A stretch of 64,000 nt of DNA. Source: Corbicula japonica (lineage: Eukaryota; Mollusca; Bivalvia; Venerida; Cyrenidae). A program made the position numbers and the translations under genes. Positions 34,023-45,981 of the stretch are shown here, in pieces. Each line of letters starts with the position of its first letter. The first letter of the stretch is position 1. The stretch covers positions 8,990,001 to 9,054,000 of the forward strand of contig JAZAYU010000012.1 in NCBI GenBank assembly GCA_038501625.1, in the 5' to 3' direction. The notes beneath the pieces were generated by a model. That model made no database searches, was not told the origin of the DNA, and worked only from the letters and a program-made list of their open reading frames with translations.

Positions 34023-34902
34023 CTGAAATAAAACCAGATGAGTGTTCTGTTAAACATTTGTGTCTCCCTCTAATACTAAGACTTAATACAAAAGCCGGAA
34101 ACAAAATCATGTCAATCTAATAGTACGTAAAAAAAAGTTCAAATGTGACTTCGTCTGCAGAATCTGATGAAAAGACAACCATGTTTTCGTAAGAAATATA
34201 ATTTGAAAGTTTGGTGAATAAACATTTCGAAATGGCAAAGTTAGAGTGAACATTAATTTTTCAATAACAAGGGGGAATAACTCTTCAAAATAAAAGTTTA
34301 CTTATAGGGTTTGCCTAAATGACAACCATGTTGTTGCAAGCATAATAATTTAAAAGCATTAAAAAAATAAGAAATGGCAGTCAATGTTAAGTTTTCAAAG
34401 TCAAAGTTTAAAAAGGGGTATAACTCTGTCAAATGTGACAATGACCTATAGATTTGGGCATCACAATTAGCCTTCTGTCATAAGCAAGGTCATCCTTAAA
34501 AAATTGTTTGAGGTTGCCCAAATGACTCTACTCAAATTTTGTTTGACTGTTTTGGTAATTTAAATTCTTTTTATACTATATAGAGTTCTTCATATGCAAA
34601 ATAAAATTTCCTAACTACATACACCTATCCATCCTCAAATTTTTGGAAAACAATTTCTTAAGGTTGACTCAATATAATTGAAATTTTGATGAAGAAACAT
34701 CAAGAAAAGGTAGTTTTTACCAACCACAGTGGATTCAATTATTTTTTTGGTGGAAATAAAATCTTGAAGATTTTAACTAGACACAATTCTTGTGAATTCT
34801 GAAATTTGTAGATCTCAATTTTCTAAACTATGATTTAGTTCGTATCCGTACTTAACCAGCAATTCCAGTCTGTTTTTAGCCCAAAGTCACCACTAAGCCT
34901 TG

Positions 34903-35630
34903 CCTCTCTCTGTGGAATGAAAATCCAGGACCTCAGGGATAGTAACCAATCTCAAACAGGTCAATCTATCCCCAAAATGCCCGACATAAAATTAAGTTCA
35001 AAGGGCACAGAGAAACTCCTTTCAAACCTAAACCCTTATAAAGCAAGTGGTCCTAACCAGATCAAACCTCTTGTATTGAAAATGCTGTAAAAAGAATTAT
35101 CCCCAATTCTCGAGGTCATCTTCCAAAAATCACTGGATGAGGGATCATTGCCCTCCCAGTGGAAAACAGCAAATGTCGCCCCCATTTTTAAAAAGGGTGA
35201 TAGGTCATCTCCAGCTAATTATAGACCTATATCACTTACATGTGTTCTTTGTAAAACATTGGAACACATTGTCTCCTCCTCTATTGTAAAGCACTTCACA
35301 AATCAAAATACCTTGTACCACCTACAGCATGGACATCGAGAAAAGAGATCATGTATAACTCAGCTTGCAATGTTAGTTAATGACCTTGTCACCTCTGTCT
35401 ATAACAAACAGCAGGTAGACATGATCATCAATGCAGCTATCTGCTGTATTGAACACCAATCACCATAGCTCTGCATACTCTTTCTTTTATCCTTTTAACA
35501 TAACACCCCTGTATATCCCTTTTAACTTTTAATCTTTGTTCTACTAACAGTCTCGGTCTTTGACGAGCAAATGTCTACGTCCCCGCAAGGGGTTTGACAT
35601 AAATGGAAGATAGATAGTTTGATTCCATAT
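34903..35630 (+). pseudogene. Internally deleted non-LTR retrotransposon (CR1/L2/Jockey-like RT)
   Basis: The frame reads TEKLLSNLNPYKASGPNQIK, a TAA stop after VLKML, then PSQWKTANVAPIFKKGDRSS, ANYRPISLTCVLCKTLEHIV and LQHGHREKRSCITQLAMLV, the fingers region of a LINE reverse transcriptase. It then jumps from VDMI directly to a 3'-end-like INAAICCIEHQSP-stop, so the palm with its YxDD motif is deleted. A 3' tail ends in a short GATAGATAG repeat at about 35610. Dead copy; the clade is a guess. Confidence 0.88.
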
Positions 35631-36361
35631 TTCATGGTTGTTTTAACTTTGGATTTATATTTAGTTTTTTTTTGTGCGGAAAGGGAAACTATTTATGTCA
35701 ATGCAAACCAGGAATTGTTTGTTAGGTTTTGATTCTGTCTTCTGAATTGCTTTTAATCTAAGATCATGTACCTTTGTGTGCACCACTAACAGTATACTGG
35801 TCATCATAGGTGTCGCGTCATCGTTCGTCTCGCGGTATTTGCGTTGCGCCCTCTACCGATTGTTAACGTTGTCACGTTGCTGACCTATATTTGTGGTTTG
35901 ACGAAAAACATTTTTTCAACAGTTATGAGCAGTTTCTTGGTGAGTATGTGTTCGTATACATCAAATATAGTGTTTTTGTTTGAAATGAAGCAAAAAAAAC
36001 TCACCTTCAGCCCTTATTTTTCTCCTATTTTGCTTTGTTTACAAGTTCGTCTGCCCCGCCCATAGCCCCGGAAGTGTTTATATGTAGTTAGGTAACCGAC
36101 CACTAAATTTTAAATCAGATAGGTAACCAACCACTAAATATTAAATATGGAATGAAAGTACTGTGACCATGAAACAAAATAATTTTTTACAGTCAGTGTG
36201 ATTAACAGTTGTTATTTGTTAAAATTTAGTTAACAGTTAAAGTTTTGACATGTTCACCTATCACACTTTAAATGACTTGTTATCTGATTAAACATTTAGT
36301 GTTCTAAACCTACGAGTGTTCGATTTATTCCAAGAATTTTCACATACCGCGAAACGAATGA

Positions 36362-36386
36362 TGACGTAATCAGGACAACATGGCGG
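36362..36386. promoter_or_regulatory. CRE-like and YY1-like sites
   Basis: TGACGTAA at 36362-36369 and AACATGGCGG at 36377-36386 lie in the intergenic region. In animals both are common near transcription starts. Tentative. Confidence 0.3.
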
Positions 36387-37956
36387 ACACCAATGACAAT
36401 CATATGGATGCATTCTATTGTTTTTGGATATTCCATGGTCATTTTAAGAATTAAATAACAGGAAAAGGTTGGAATAGGAGAAATAAATCAAAATTTAACA
36501 GGTAACTTTCTTTTCGTCTTTTCTTCATTGTGATAACTGTTAAGTAACGCGAACCCATAGATGACCAGTATAACATGATGTAGTTTGGAATCTTAACTCA
36601 GAGGGAGTTGGGATTTTTCAGGAAATGGAATCGATCTAGATTTTATTTGGTGTAACGAAATATTTAGTTGCATCAAGGGATAAAGGTTGTCCATTTAATT
36701 GCAAGCTAGAGGTCTGTTTAGTACATATTAACCTCCAGGCAAGAAGGGCCAGAAAAGGACCAATGGATTGCTAATGTTGTCGATAACTTCCGTCTACGAG
36801 GAGCCGTAATTCTTCAACTGTTCAAAACTTGATCACATAATTTGTTAACAGTGTGAACTTGATCCGCTACGAAAGAATTACCAGTTGCACAGCTGCTGTC
36901 AGCGGAAATATTATGCAGAAATACAATTTCAACATCATCTGGTTTCCCATGTTTTGAAGCGTCTGCCCTGCGTATCACGTGCAACAAACCACGTGATCAC
37001 CTATGAATATATTCCAGGATATTGACCACACCGCTTCCATATCACAAACTTTCCAAAAAGCTAGTTGGTCGTATTAATCGGCCTCATTTCATTAAAATGT
37101 TTTAACTTTTCATTAGAGACAATAGACCTTAAAAAAATAAGTACGAGTAACATGTATACATTTTTGTAACAATTTACTTCAAAGTTGCATTGCTGAGGAA
37201 ATGTCAAGCATTAGATACAGATATCATTCTTTTTAATTATTCCGTGTGCTAGAATTCAGCAACAATAATTCTGAAAATATCTTCCCCAAGTGATATAGCT
37301 TTTGTGAAAATACAAAGTTATTTCACATAGTGGGAAATATATTTCAAGCTTTATTGCGACTCGAACCTGACTCTTCTCGACTCCTAGGAGTGTATCATCC
37401 CCAGTAAGTTATCAGCATCTTCGTCGCTAAAGATGCATACATTCCTAACGTAATAAAATAATGGTAGAAAATGCGGGATTTTATTCATTGTCCGTAATGT
37501 CCCGATACCGATTTTAGAAACATTACTTGCACATAATTGTTCATTTAAACTACCATCTGAAATTCAACAAATGACCTTTGACTTCATGAGCCTATATCAT
37601 GGTTTTTATTTATATAACTGTTTTATTGATCATATGTAAAACATATTCGATTTTCTTAGTTCTTTATAGGGTGTTGGTGATCATTTCAACAAGGTTATAC
37701 CCAAATGGCTTGCTGAGTAGTTGTTTGAAACTTTCCAAATGCGGGAAAATGACCTAAATTGAGGAGGGTACCCTTCAATATTTAATCGTTTCTCGAGTGA
37801 TTTCTGGTAAAGAAATGTCTCCTTGCATCAAGAGTTCGCACTGAAATATGCACTTTCTAAAAAGCAGGAATCTAGATAGTCTAGATTCATGTAAAAAGTA
37901 AACTCATCTTGGAGAAAAGCTGGATTTGTTCTATACGATACCAGGGACTTCGTTCG

Positions 37957-38082
37957 ATGAAACGAAATATAATTTACACATGTATCAAGTACATTTGTAG
38001 GACAAAATGGACGTTGGGTAGAGGAAAAACACTTCCTCTACCCAAATTTTACGTTGACAACTGATTCAGCGGGAGTAACAAG
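37957..38082 (+). promoter_or_regulatory. DELE1: DELE1 leader: upstream ORFs and a 13-bp perfect hairpin
   Basis: Arms TTGGGTAGAGGAA (38014-38026) and TTCCTCTACCCAA (38033-38045) pair perfectly around a 6-nt loop, ending 37 nt before the DELE1 ATG. An ATG at 38007 in good context (AAAATGG) gives MDVG-stop, the stop lying inside the hairpin's first arm. An earlier ATG at 37957 runs through the hairpin and stops before the main start. Whether transcription starts upstream of these is unknown. Confidence 0.5.
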
Positions 38083-41000
38083 ATGTGGAGATGGCTTCAT
38101 AGTCTCCCTAGGAGTAAGTACTACCTTATAAATTGTATTTGCATGATTGAAATAAGCGAAAATATCTTCAGTTGCAGGTAAACCAATGATGTTTTGTCGA
38201 CCAAACGTTTGTTTACATTTATCAGTTTATAACTTTTAACTGCTCCAGCACTTTTTTTGTCAGTTTTAAAGTTTGGATATCTGCTGTAATTTTTGGACGT
38301 GGCTTATTTTAAAATGGTTCAAGTTTGTGTAATGATGCTTCATTCTATTTTTATCTTTGGGGATTTCCTTGGAGTTATTTTTGTTAATGATGCAATTTTT
38401 CATAATGCAGCTGTACGTCAGCAGTGTGGTTCCGGGGCCTCGGCAGTACATGTAGACGACTTGCATGAAAATGAGGCTACAGTACAGACCAAACAACAGA
38501 CTGGCCAGTGGAAAGTGCATTGCAGACAGAGGTAGAGATCTGTGCTCTTTGTAAAGTCTAGAAAAAGATTAATTTAAAATACTGTTCACTAAACTTAAAT
38601 AGAAGAAAAGGGCGCTTTGAAAGCCAACTAACACGACAAAAATGAAAATATTGAGAAGATTGATTGAGCCTGTTCATAGGCAGTAATGGAATTGCATATT
38701 ACTGCCCATATTACTAAAGAAATACCTGCATAGCAGTTGAAAATCATAGACACACAGTTGTATATACCTTTTGTGAGTTTGATTTCAATCATCAGTTGCA
38801 GACCACTTGCTGGTGATATAATGGGCTTATTCACAATGTGATAAATGTGGACCTAGATCAAATTGTGAAATTTTGATGGTCTAGTAAGGATTCTGGATGC
38901 ATTCCCTGACTGAATGGTGAACAGTGTAGACCCTGGTGAACAGTGTAGACCCATATCAGACAGCATGGATGCAGAGGCAGATTGGGGTCTACACTGGTCA
39001 CATATTCTATAAGTCCCTTTTTGTCATGATACATTACATTTTTAATTTAAATAATTCATTCTTTGGAAATAATATATCTGAAGTCACAGATCGTAAAATT
39101 TATACAAATAGTAATGTTTATACTTAATATATATTACACCAGACAAGACAAGCACAAGAATGAAGAGAATGGTTCCAGGCCAAACAGTTATGACTTCTGG
39201 AAGATGGTTCATGGTCCCTACTCTCCTATAGATGCCATAAGACTGGTAACATGATTGCTTTTGTGTTTAAATGGATACTCAAGCATGCCATGTCATGATA
39301 TTAATTCAGATACATTATTATGAAGATTAAGTCTTTAATTAATGAATAGAGTTAAAACGGTAGATCCAGGTTAAAGTGTAAAACTGGACTGTCACATATA
39401 AATTTTTCATGGAGATCAACACATGTGAATCTGTTAACTTGGAAAATGAGAGACACATTTTTGTATGATACCCTCGAGATGAAAAAAATCACAGATTCCA
39501 GTTTATTACTTGTATACATTTGTGCCCTTTGTATATTTGTAGAAATAATGTAATTATTGGTATGATTTGCTGACTGATTGTTATGTTTGATACTGCACTG
39601 CTGTAAGAATCTTTTCCATCGTTTTCATTTAATTTATTACCTCCCTTAACAGGGCAGTCTGGTAGCTCTTGGTGTAAACATGGGCCAGTTCAAGTGTCTT
39701 CACTGGCAGTTTAGGCAGCAAGAAGGCCAGCACAGACCATGCCTGCTGTCCAAAGTGTTGTTACGTTCCATGCAGACCTCGGCAAGTGCACTCCCTAGAG
39801 CTAGCAGCTATACTGGTCCCACTGTGCAAAAGAATGAGGCCACTGCAGAGAGCAAGGCTGGTACCAGCAGTATGGATGCAACTTCAAATGAAGGGAGTAC
39901 CAGCAGTACATATACAGGGTCAACTGAAGGGGACAGCACAGGTGGTACTACCAGTAGATCTGCAGATTCTAGTGCTGGGAATAGCAAAGTGGGTACCAGA
40001 AATCAGTCCTCAGACAGTCAAAGAGAGCCAAGAATACAGCTTCAGGAAGAAAAAACTCAACCGGTAATCATATTTCATTTTAGGAATGTTTTGTACTCGT
40101 AAATTGTTGATAAAATAAGCAAACACTGAAACTGCATTTTCACATTTGTTTTCTGTAAAATGCTTTCTAACTAAAACAGAGTACTTCTTACCAAATTGCC
40201 TGTAAATGGCACAAGATCATGAACATTATCATGTAAGCCAATATTCAGATACCTTATTTTCAAAATGATTATTTGAATTTAAGTTTCATTGAATGAAAAA
40301 GTTCCATGTAAAAAATGAATGTCCTTGCAAAGTCTAATGGTGTATATTGATGCACCAACTTAATTATTACTGATTCTTTTATTACATTTATCTAATTCTT
40401 TTCTTGCTTATCATAGGACTGAGATTTCAAGATTGATTTAACAAATTGAGTGTATAACAGATTCTTTTTGATAATTTTCATATATATTTATAGGCATGTT
40501 TTAGTAATAGACTTATATTTGTTTTCATTCATGTGTTTCAGCCAGCACAGAAAGCTCAAGAGATAGAAAGTTTAGAGGAAGCCTTCAGTAACTTTGAAAC
40601 TGTATGTAAAAAGTACACCTCAGTTGGCAAAGGCATTATGGGATTGCAAGAAGCCGAGTCTGGCAACATGAAAGCTGCTGTAGAGCTTTGGAAGGAATCT
40701 GGTAAACTGGGCCACTCTAAATCTGTCTTCAATCTTGCGCTATGCTATGAGTTTGGGATTGGAGTGAAGAAAGATCTTGGAGAGGTAATTATAGGGATGT
40801 AAACCAGAGAACATTTTCTTTGTGTAATTGCTAGCAAAATAACATGGGTGAAAGTTTTCATGCATATGTCTGAAATTCAGGTTTATGTGTGTCTAAAAAT
40901 GATTTATTTTCTTCATTTTCCCTATATGAAATAAGTTCCATTCCCATTAAAACAAATTGTGTTTTTTTTTTGCACATCTCAAGTAGGTAAATTTCTTACT

Positions 41001-44000
41001 GCAAGAAACATTTACCCAAAGTGGCATTTACTTTAATTCTTTTATACTACAACAGTTCACAAAAATAAGTACCCCACAAATGGTATTGAATTTGCGGTAC
41101 TTCTGTAAAATTATTTGCTTCTTGTCTTAGTTGTCTACTGCTACTGTGTTATCATTATATTATGCGTTGGTTTAATTTTCGCGGATTTCTCGCTAAGGAA
41201 AGTGCGCGAAATCAAACCCTAGAGAAACCAACCATTGAATATCTAGTCTTATGAGAATAATTAAAGTGCGTGAATTTAAGCCCTCACAAAAATGTCACAT
41301 ATGTCATTTGCACAAAATATGATCCCCGCGAAATTAAATGATACAACAGTATATTATGTTGTTACAAGAAGTAAAAGAGAATTTCATGAAATTGCTTTTT
41401 TGAGGCTTTCAGTCTTGCTGTATTTTTCCCCTAGGCTGTGAGATTGTACAAATTGGGTGCGGAAGATTTACACCCCCAGTCGTTGTATAACCTGGGTGTG
41501 TTATACATGGAGGGATCTACAAACACTGTAAGAGATACCAAGAAAGGGCTAAACCTCATCTCAACTGCTGCTGACTTTGGTCTGCCTGAGGTATTTCAGC
41601 ATTTTGAAGAAGTTTTTTTTTATTCTATCGCCCTTCGAGTAAACTTAATATTGGCTATAACTTTGCAATTTCTTAATATGTCTTCATTAAACTTTAAATT
41701 TACATTGTTTAGGACACTTAAAAAATAGGTTTGTGATTTAGCTAAGTCACATTTGACATGCCCCTTTCTGACAAGATATCTAAGGGTGACACTTGTGTTC
41801 CACTAAACACCCATCTTTCCACTGAATTCTTTATTTTCATTTGTGACACTAACTGGCATTTGCCACATAAATGAATGTAAACTATGTAATCTGTGTTGCG
41901 TAGTAATTTGTAGAGTGTTTTAAGAAGAACACATTTTAAATTTGATTAATGTCTAGTCCCTGATAAATAATCAATGGTTCATTTGTAGCTTACTAGAATA
42001 ATGTTTTTGGGATAGAGAAATTGTGTTACAATTAAAGGGCACATAAACACTGGTGAAATACCTTAATTTTATCTGGAAACTAAGTTGAAATAACAACACT
42101 GTGTTGAGCATACCTGCAGTTATTTCATGTTTCTTCAAATGTTGCTCAGTATTTCTTCATTTAGAGCAATAAATAATGACACAACATTCAATTTTTTAGG
42201 CCCAGTGCTATCTTGGTGTACACTTTTCACAAGAAGGCAGTGAGAATGCTGGAAAAGCCATACATTATCTCACATTGGCTGCAAATCAACAGGTAAGTTC
42301 ATACCGTAAGGCAAACACTCGCACATCTTGGCTACCTATCACCTTATATTATAAAGTAACTTGTGAATTTCAATTTGCCAGCTGGTAAAAATGAACACTA
42401 TCTGGCATTGGTTGCAAATCAACAGGTAAGTTCCTACAAGTAAATCTATATAAAATCTCACACTGGCTGCAGCAACAAATGCGTGTCTACGTGTTAATAC
42501 TTGTTTAAACTTGCATATTTTCATTCGATTGTAAACCAAGTTATTACAACCTATATTAACTACGCTCTTTGACTGCTTCTTTGGTTGCTAACCAGTACTC
42601 GCACAGAGTTTGGAGTGGGGCAACTGCACAAGAATCTCATCCCTTGTGGGATTCAAATCAGCAGTTTCTGGATCCAGAGTGCAACACTCTACCCCTAAAC
42701 CAATTTATCCAATTAATACTGGTAAAGTCATATACTTCCTCACTGCAGATTTGTACCTTGTAAGTTTCTACCTGTAAAGCCATACACTACGCTCTAGCTG
42801 CCAGTTAATTGTTACGTCTCGTATTTACCAAAATACTATAGGCATTGGCCAAATAGGAATAACTTTACAAATCTTTTGTCATGTACTAATAAAAAGATAT
42901 TGTATAATCTTGCTATGTACTTATCACTAGCAACCAATAAAAGAAATGTTTGCATTTTGCTGAAACCTAAAGATTTTTTACCACTTTAATAAACTCACTT
43001 TTCTCCGATAATATTATAATGTTACAATTAAAAAATACATCTTATAGTTTACCTTTTTTTCTGTTTGTTACCAGACATCCCGAAAGTTGCCAGACCGAAG
43101 GACCTGTCTGATAAAATTTGAGCTGGTCAGACTAAATTTCTTATGTTATCAGACCAAATGTCAGACAAAAATTTGAACTCCTTATACTTGCAAATAGCCT
43201 TATAACATGTTAGGGTCTGACAGAATTTGTTTCGGTCAGACAGATTTTCACATCTCATCTGACCAAATGTCTGACACATATTTTCAACTTTCGGGAAGTC
43301 TGAATTTGTTTCTGTTTGTTTGTTTTCCCATATTCTGTTGTTGTTGTTTTTTCTTTCTTTCTTTTCATGTACTTATTTCCATGACATGCAATACATTATG
43401 TTATGTCTGTTATTTAGCAATGTTCTTTTTGAATATGCTTATAAATTCTTTGACTTGACACTTATTACCAAAAATAAGAACATGGTGTCAGTAGGCAGTC
43501 AGTCCGAATGCTTTCAACCATTTTACATATGATAATGGTTTATGTTCAAACATACATTTTCAAAGTGATAGTCATAAATAAAATCATTGCACTTTCAGTG
43601 ACAGAGATAGACAATGTTCTCTGTGGTACTTCAGCATGCTGAGGAACAATACATGTTAGGGATGTGTTCAGAGATAAACAATTCCTTGTTGTATTTCAGC
43701 ACGCCGAGGCACAGTATATGTTAGGAATGTGTTACCAGCATGGTTATGGTGTAGAAGAGAACGTGTGTAAGGCTGCTGACCTCTATAGCAAAGCTGCTGA
43801 GAAATCCCACCCTGATGCTTTATACAATCTGGCAGTCTTTCACAGCCAAGGACTGGCAGGTATATATTACTGTGTTATATTTTGTGTAGGTTTAAAGTTT
43901 GCGTTTTTCATGCTCAAGCTAAATTAAATGATACCAAACAAAATAAAACACCAAGAGAAAACAAGGCTTTTTACTTTGAGCTATACTGTGTTCTATTAAC

Positions 44001-45219
44001 CATTTCAACTTCATAGATACACCTTTTATAGCTTGGGAAAACTGAACATCTAGATCAGACAGAACATCTGTGCCACCTGATCAGGACCTGCCCTGTTCTC
44101 ATCTTGGTCAGAAATTATTTAATGAATCTAGATGCCAAACACTGCAGATCCAGATCAGATAGCATAACTGTGCTCTCTGATCTGGATCTACACTGTTTGC
44201 TCATGCCATAAAGGTGTGTATATCGAGGAAAGGAATAAAAGTTGAAAATTATTCAGATTAGTATACAAGTCTTTGTTCTCTATATAGGTTTATCCAAAGA
44301 TACTGAATGTGGAGATGGACTGATGAAGAGGGCAGCTGAATGTGGCAGTCATGAAGCAAAAGAAATCCTAGAGTTAGAGAACACCAACAATAACTTATCT
44401 GTGATAAAGCAAACAATTGGTAGGCATATTGCAAAACTGATGTGTTGCAGACTGCAGACTTAACCTTTTACTAAAGATTTTTATCTCATTAACAAGCAAT
44501 GTTGATTCAGATCAACCAGCAAACCTGTGCTGTCTGATCACTGTTTGATTTTAGATTCATTAGCTTTATTCTGACCAAGAAACAAACAGTAAAGATCAAG
44601 ATGGCACCAGACATGCCAGCGTAGCATTGATATATTGTGGTTTTAATCACTGTCGCTTCAATGCATTGCTAGTAGAAAATGTCAGCGACATGTTAGAATT
44701 TTCTATATACATTTAATATAATTTATTTTAAAGTGAAAGCAATGAAATTATCTGCTTCAGTTTTCATTAGTTTCAGATACAACAAAGTCAGAACTAGCTG
44801 AAGAACAAAGCAGCATGAAGTACACGTTTCACCTGAACAACAGTGTATCATCACCTTGTCTCACTGACCTCCTCAGAGAGAACATGATCCTAGTTCACAA
44901 GGACCTAATGATGAGCCCTGTCTCAGATGCAGGCACCCTGTCACAGCTGTACACACAGCTGATGGTTCCCAAGGGGTTTACCATGACCCCATCAGTCACC
45001 AAGCTGCCCAAGTCCGGTTCCCTAACGCCCACTGAGGACTCGGACTCAGGTGTACTGTTCAAGCTGGGATTGGACTCAGACTCGGAGGACAGTGTGGATG
45101 TATTGTTTAGTAATTCAGACAGTATGGATGTGTTTCCAGTTTCCAGCAGTCATAACCACTCCAGTTTACAGAGAAGGATTTCCACGATGCCTGATTTGAA
45201 CTGTATACAGTGTCCCTGA
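38083..45219 (+). CDS. DELE1: DELE1 orthologue: mitochondrial stress messenger with SEL1-like repeats
   Basis: In mammals DELE1 is imported into mitochondria; on stress it is cleaved by OMA1 and its C-terminal part activates the kinase HRI and so the integrated stress response. Exons: 38083-38113, 38411-38531, 39143-39245, 39653-40063, 40542-40784, 41435-41590, 42200-42292, 43700-43859, 44288-44419, 44777-45219. All junctions are GT/AG and in phase: 1,893 bp, 630 residues plus stop (human about 515). Residues 1-10 ([10 protein letters not shown]) match the start of a targeting peptide; residues ~70-100 (FWKMVHG...[19 protein letters not shown]) correspond to the segment before the human cleavage region; ~120-210 is Ser/Thr/Gly-rich. 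~223-470 holds about six SEL1 repeats (e.g. [38 protein letters not shown]). The C-tail has SSPCLTDLL and [13 protein letters not shown], similar to the human tail. Some introns hold partial exon copies. Confidence 0.9.
38895..39005. mobile_element. TTAA MITE family A remnant in DELE1 intron
   Basis: 'gaacagtgtagaccc' appears twice in a row, followed by 'cagacagcatggatg'; rearranged and diverged. Confidence 0.55.
41150..41355. repeat. Possible repeat in DELE1 intron 5
   Basis: Sequence with recurring 'cgcg(a)aat' pieces ('ttcgcggatttctcgc', 'gtgcgcgaaatcaaa', 'ccccgcgaaattaaatg') in partly inverted order. Resembles a degraded MITE; boundaries unclear. Confidence 0.35.
42241..42805 (+). repeat. 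Decaying tandem copies of the DELE1 exon 7 end and donor
   Basis: The exon 7 end with its donor (42241-42300, 'ttgcaaatcaacaggtaagttc' shared) recurs at about 42381-42430 with the donor intact, and as weaker traces at about 42447-42475, 42718-42750 and 42770-42805 ('gtaaagccatacactac'). Confidence 0.75.
42574..42712 (-). mobile_element. Third tRNA-derived SINE family, minus copy in DELE1 intron
   Basis: The complement of this stretch matches 28258-28405: 'ttggtttaggggtagagtg', 'gggatgagattc', 'gtactggttagcaacc'. Confidence 0.75.
43072..43302. mobile_element. 231-bp MITE with 18-bp inverted ends
   Basis: CAGACATCCCGAAAGTTG at 43072-43089 and, inverted with one mismatch, at 43285-43302. The interior repeats 'gaccaaatgtctgac'-like blocks. 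No clear target duplication. Lies in DELE1 intron 7. Confidence 0.75.
43622..43737 (+). repeat. Duplicated DELE1 exon 8 start with acceptor
   Basis: 43624-43669 ('tacttcagcatgctgagga', 'acatgttagggatgtgttc') is a diverged copy of 43692-43737, which spans the true acceptor TTTCAG and the first 38 bases of exon 8. Spacing is about 68 bp. Confidence 0.85.
43996..44237. mobile_element. TTAA MITE family A in DELE1 intron 8
   Basis: TTAA at 43996-43999; full length; ends 50 bp before exon 9. Confidence 0.87.
44460..44622. mobile_element. TTAA MITE family A in DELE1 intron 9, truncated
   Basis: TTAA at 44460-44463, 40 bp after the exon 9 donor; the right third is missing. Confidence 0.75.
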
Positions 45220-45440
45220 CAGTAATATTGTTAAGTAGTCAGTTAAACCATGAACTGTGACTTCACTTACCATGGCTGTGAAATCCTGTACTTGTCGGTT
45301 GGACTATAAACTATGTACATACAGCGTCCCTGACAGTGTTATCGTAAAGTTGTCGGACCACAAACTGTGCTTACACATAACCCTTACTGTGAAATCCTCT
45401 AGTTGTTGGTTGGACCATTCATACAAAGTGCTGCACAGTT
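45195..45440 (+). repeat. ~117-bp tandem duplication across the DELE1 stop codon
   Basis: 'tacagtgtccctgacag' at the stop (45205-45221) is repeated as 'tacagcgtccctgacag' at about 45322-45338. 'ctgtgaaatcctgtacttg' (45279) is repeated as 'ctgtgaaatcctctagttg' (about 45388). Confidence 0.75.
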
Positions 45441-45635
45441 CTTGAAATATTTGGTTGTATTTTTACTTAACATAACATTTTATGATTGTGATCAATTTAT
45501 GATTGTGATCACATGACATCAGTGCTCATGGAATGCTCATACAAAAGTTGGGTCAACGTTGCATATCATATGACTGCCTAAGTTTTCCCTTACTTGCCAA
45601 AACAATTGCTAAACTTTTAGGAAGTATTTAATGTA

Positions 45636-45806
45636 CAGTAGAATCTCAAAAATAAGTGTATACTATACAGGTGGGGGCATATTTGCACTTATTTTTAGGA
45701 TAGATTTTGACTAAGGGATGGGTATGTGCTTATTTTCAGGTATTAGTTTTCTGTAAGAGAAATATGCACTTAATTTCAATATGTGCTTATTTTTGAGATT
45801 CTACAG
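45636..45806. mobile_element. TA-flanked pogo-like MITE
   Basis: Inverted ends (A)CAGTAGAATCTCAAAAATA with one mismatch, flanked by TA; ~170 bp without coding capacity. Confidence 0.82.
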
Positions 45807-45912
45807 TATTATACATTGTTTTGAAGGCCCATAGTGTTCAGATTTGTAACAGTGAGTGTCTAGAGTTGAGTGTTTACTTGTTAAGTGTAGATTAAACTTG
45901 ACTCATATTTGT

Positions 45913-45918
45913 AATAAA
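45913..45918 (+). promoter_or_regulatory. DELE1: Candidate poly(A) signal of DELE1
   Basis: AATAAA about 690 nt after the stop, just before the family A MITE at 45982. Confidence 0.5.
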
Positions 45919-45981
45919 TGGCAATCAATCAAAATATTGATGGTGAAGCTTTTATGTTTATATTCATGTTAAATATGGTGT

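Larger units (their letters stand above)
34023..38082. other. Intergenic region between divergent galactosidase and DELE1 genes
   Basis: It should hold the missing 5' exon(s) of the minus-strand gene and the promoters of both genes; I could not recognise the signal-peptide exon. Contains degenerate repeats (34100-34700), the deleted LINE (34903-35630), a CRE-like TGACGTAA and a YY1-like AACATGGCGG at 36362-36386, and the DELE1 5' leader elements. Confidence 0.6.

Noticed and set aside
35844..36065. 73-residue plus ORF in the intergenic region
   Set aside because: No recognisable similarity, composition like surrounding DNA, no splice context.
36379..36450. MADTNDNHMDAFYCFWIFHG short ORF as a protein start
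   Set aside because: Ends after about two dozen residues, no downstream donor fits; more likely promoter sequence with a YY1-like site.
39786..40067. 93-residue ORF overlapping DELE1 exon 4
   Set aside because: Out-of-frame shadow of the low-complexity exon.
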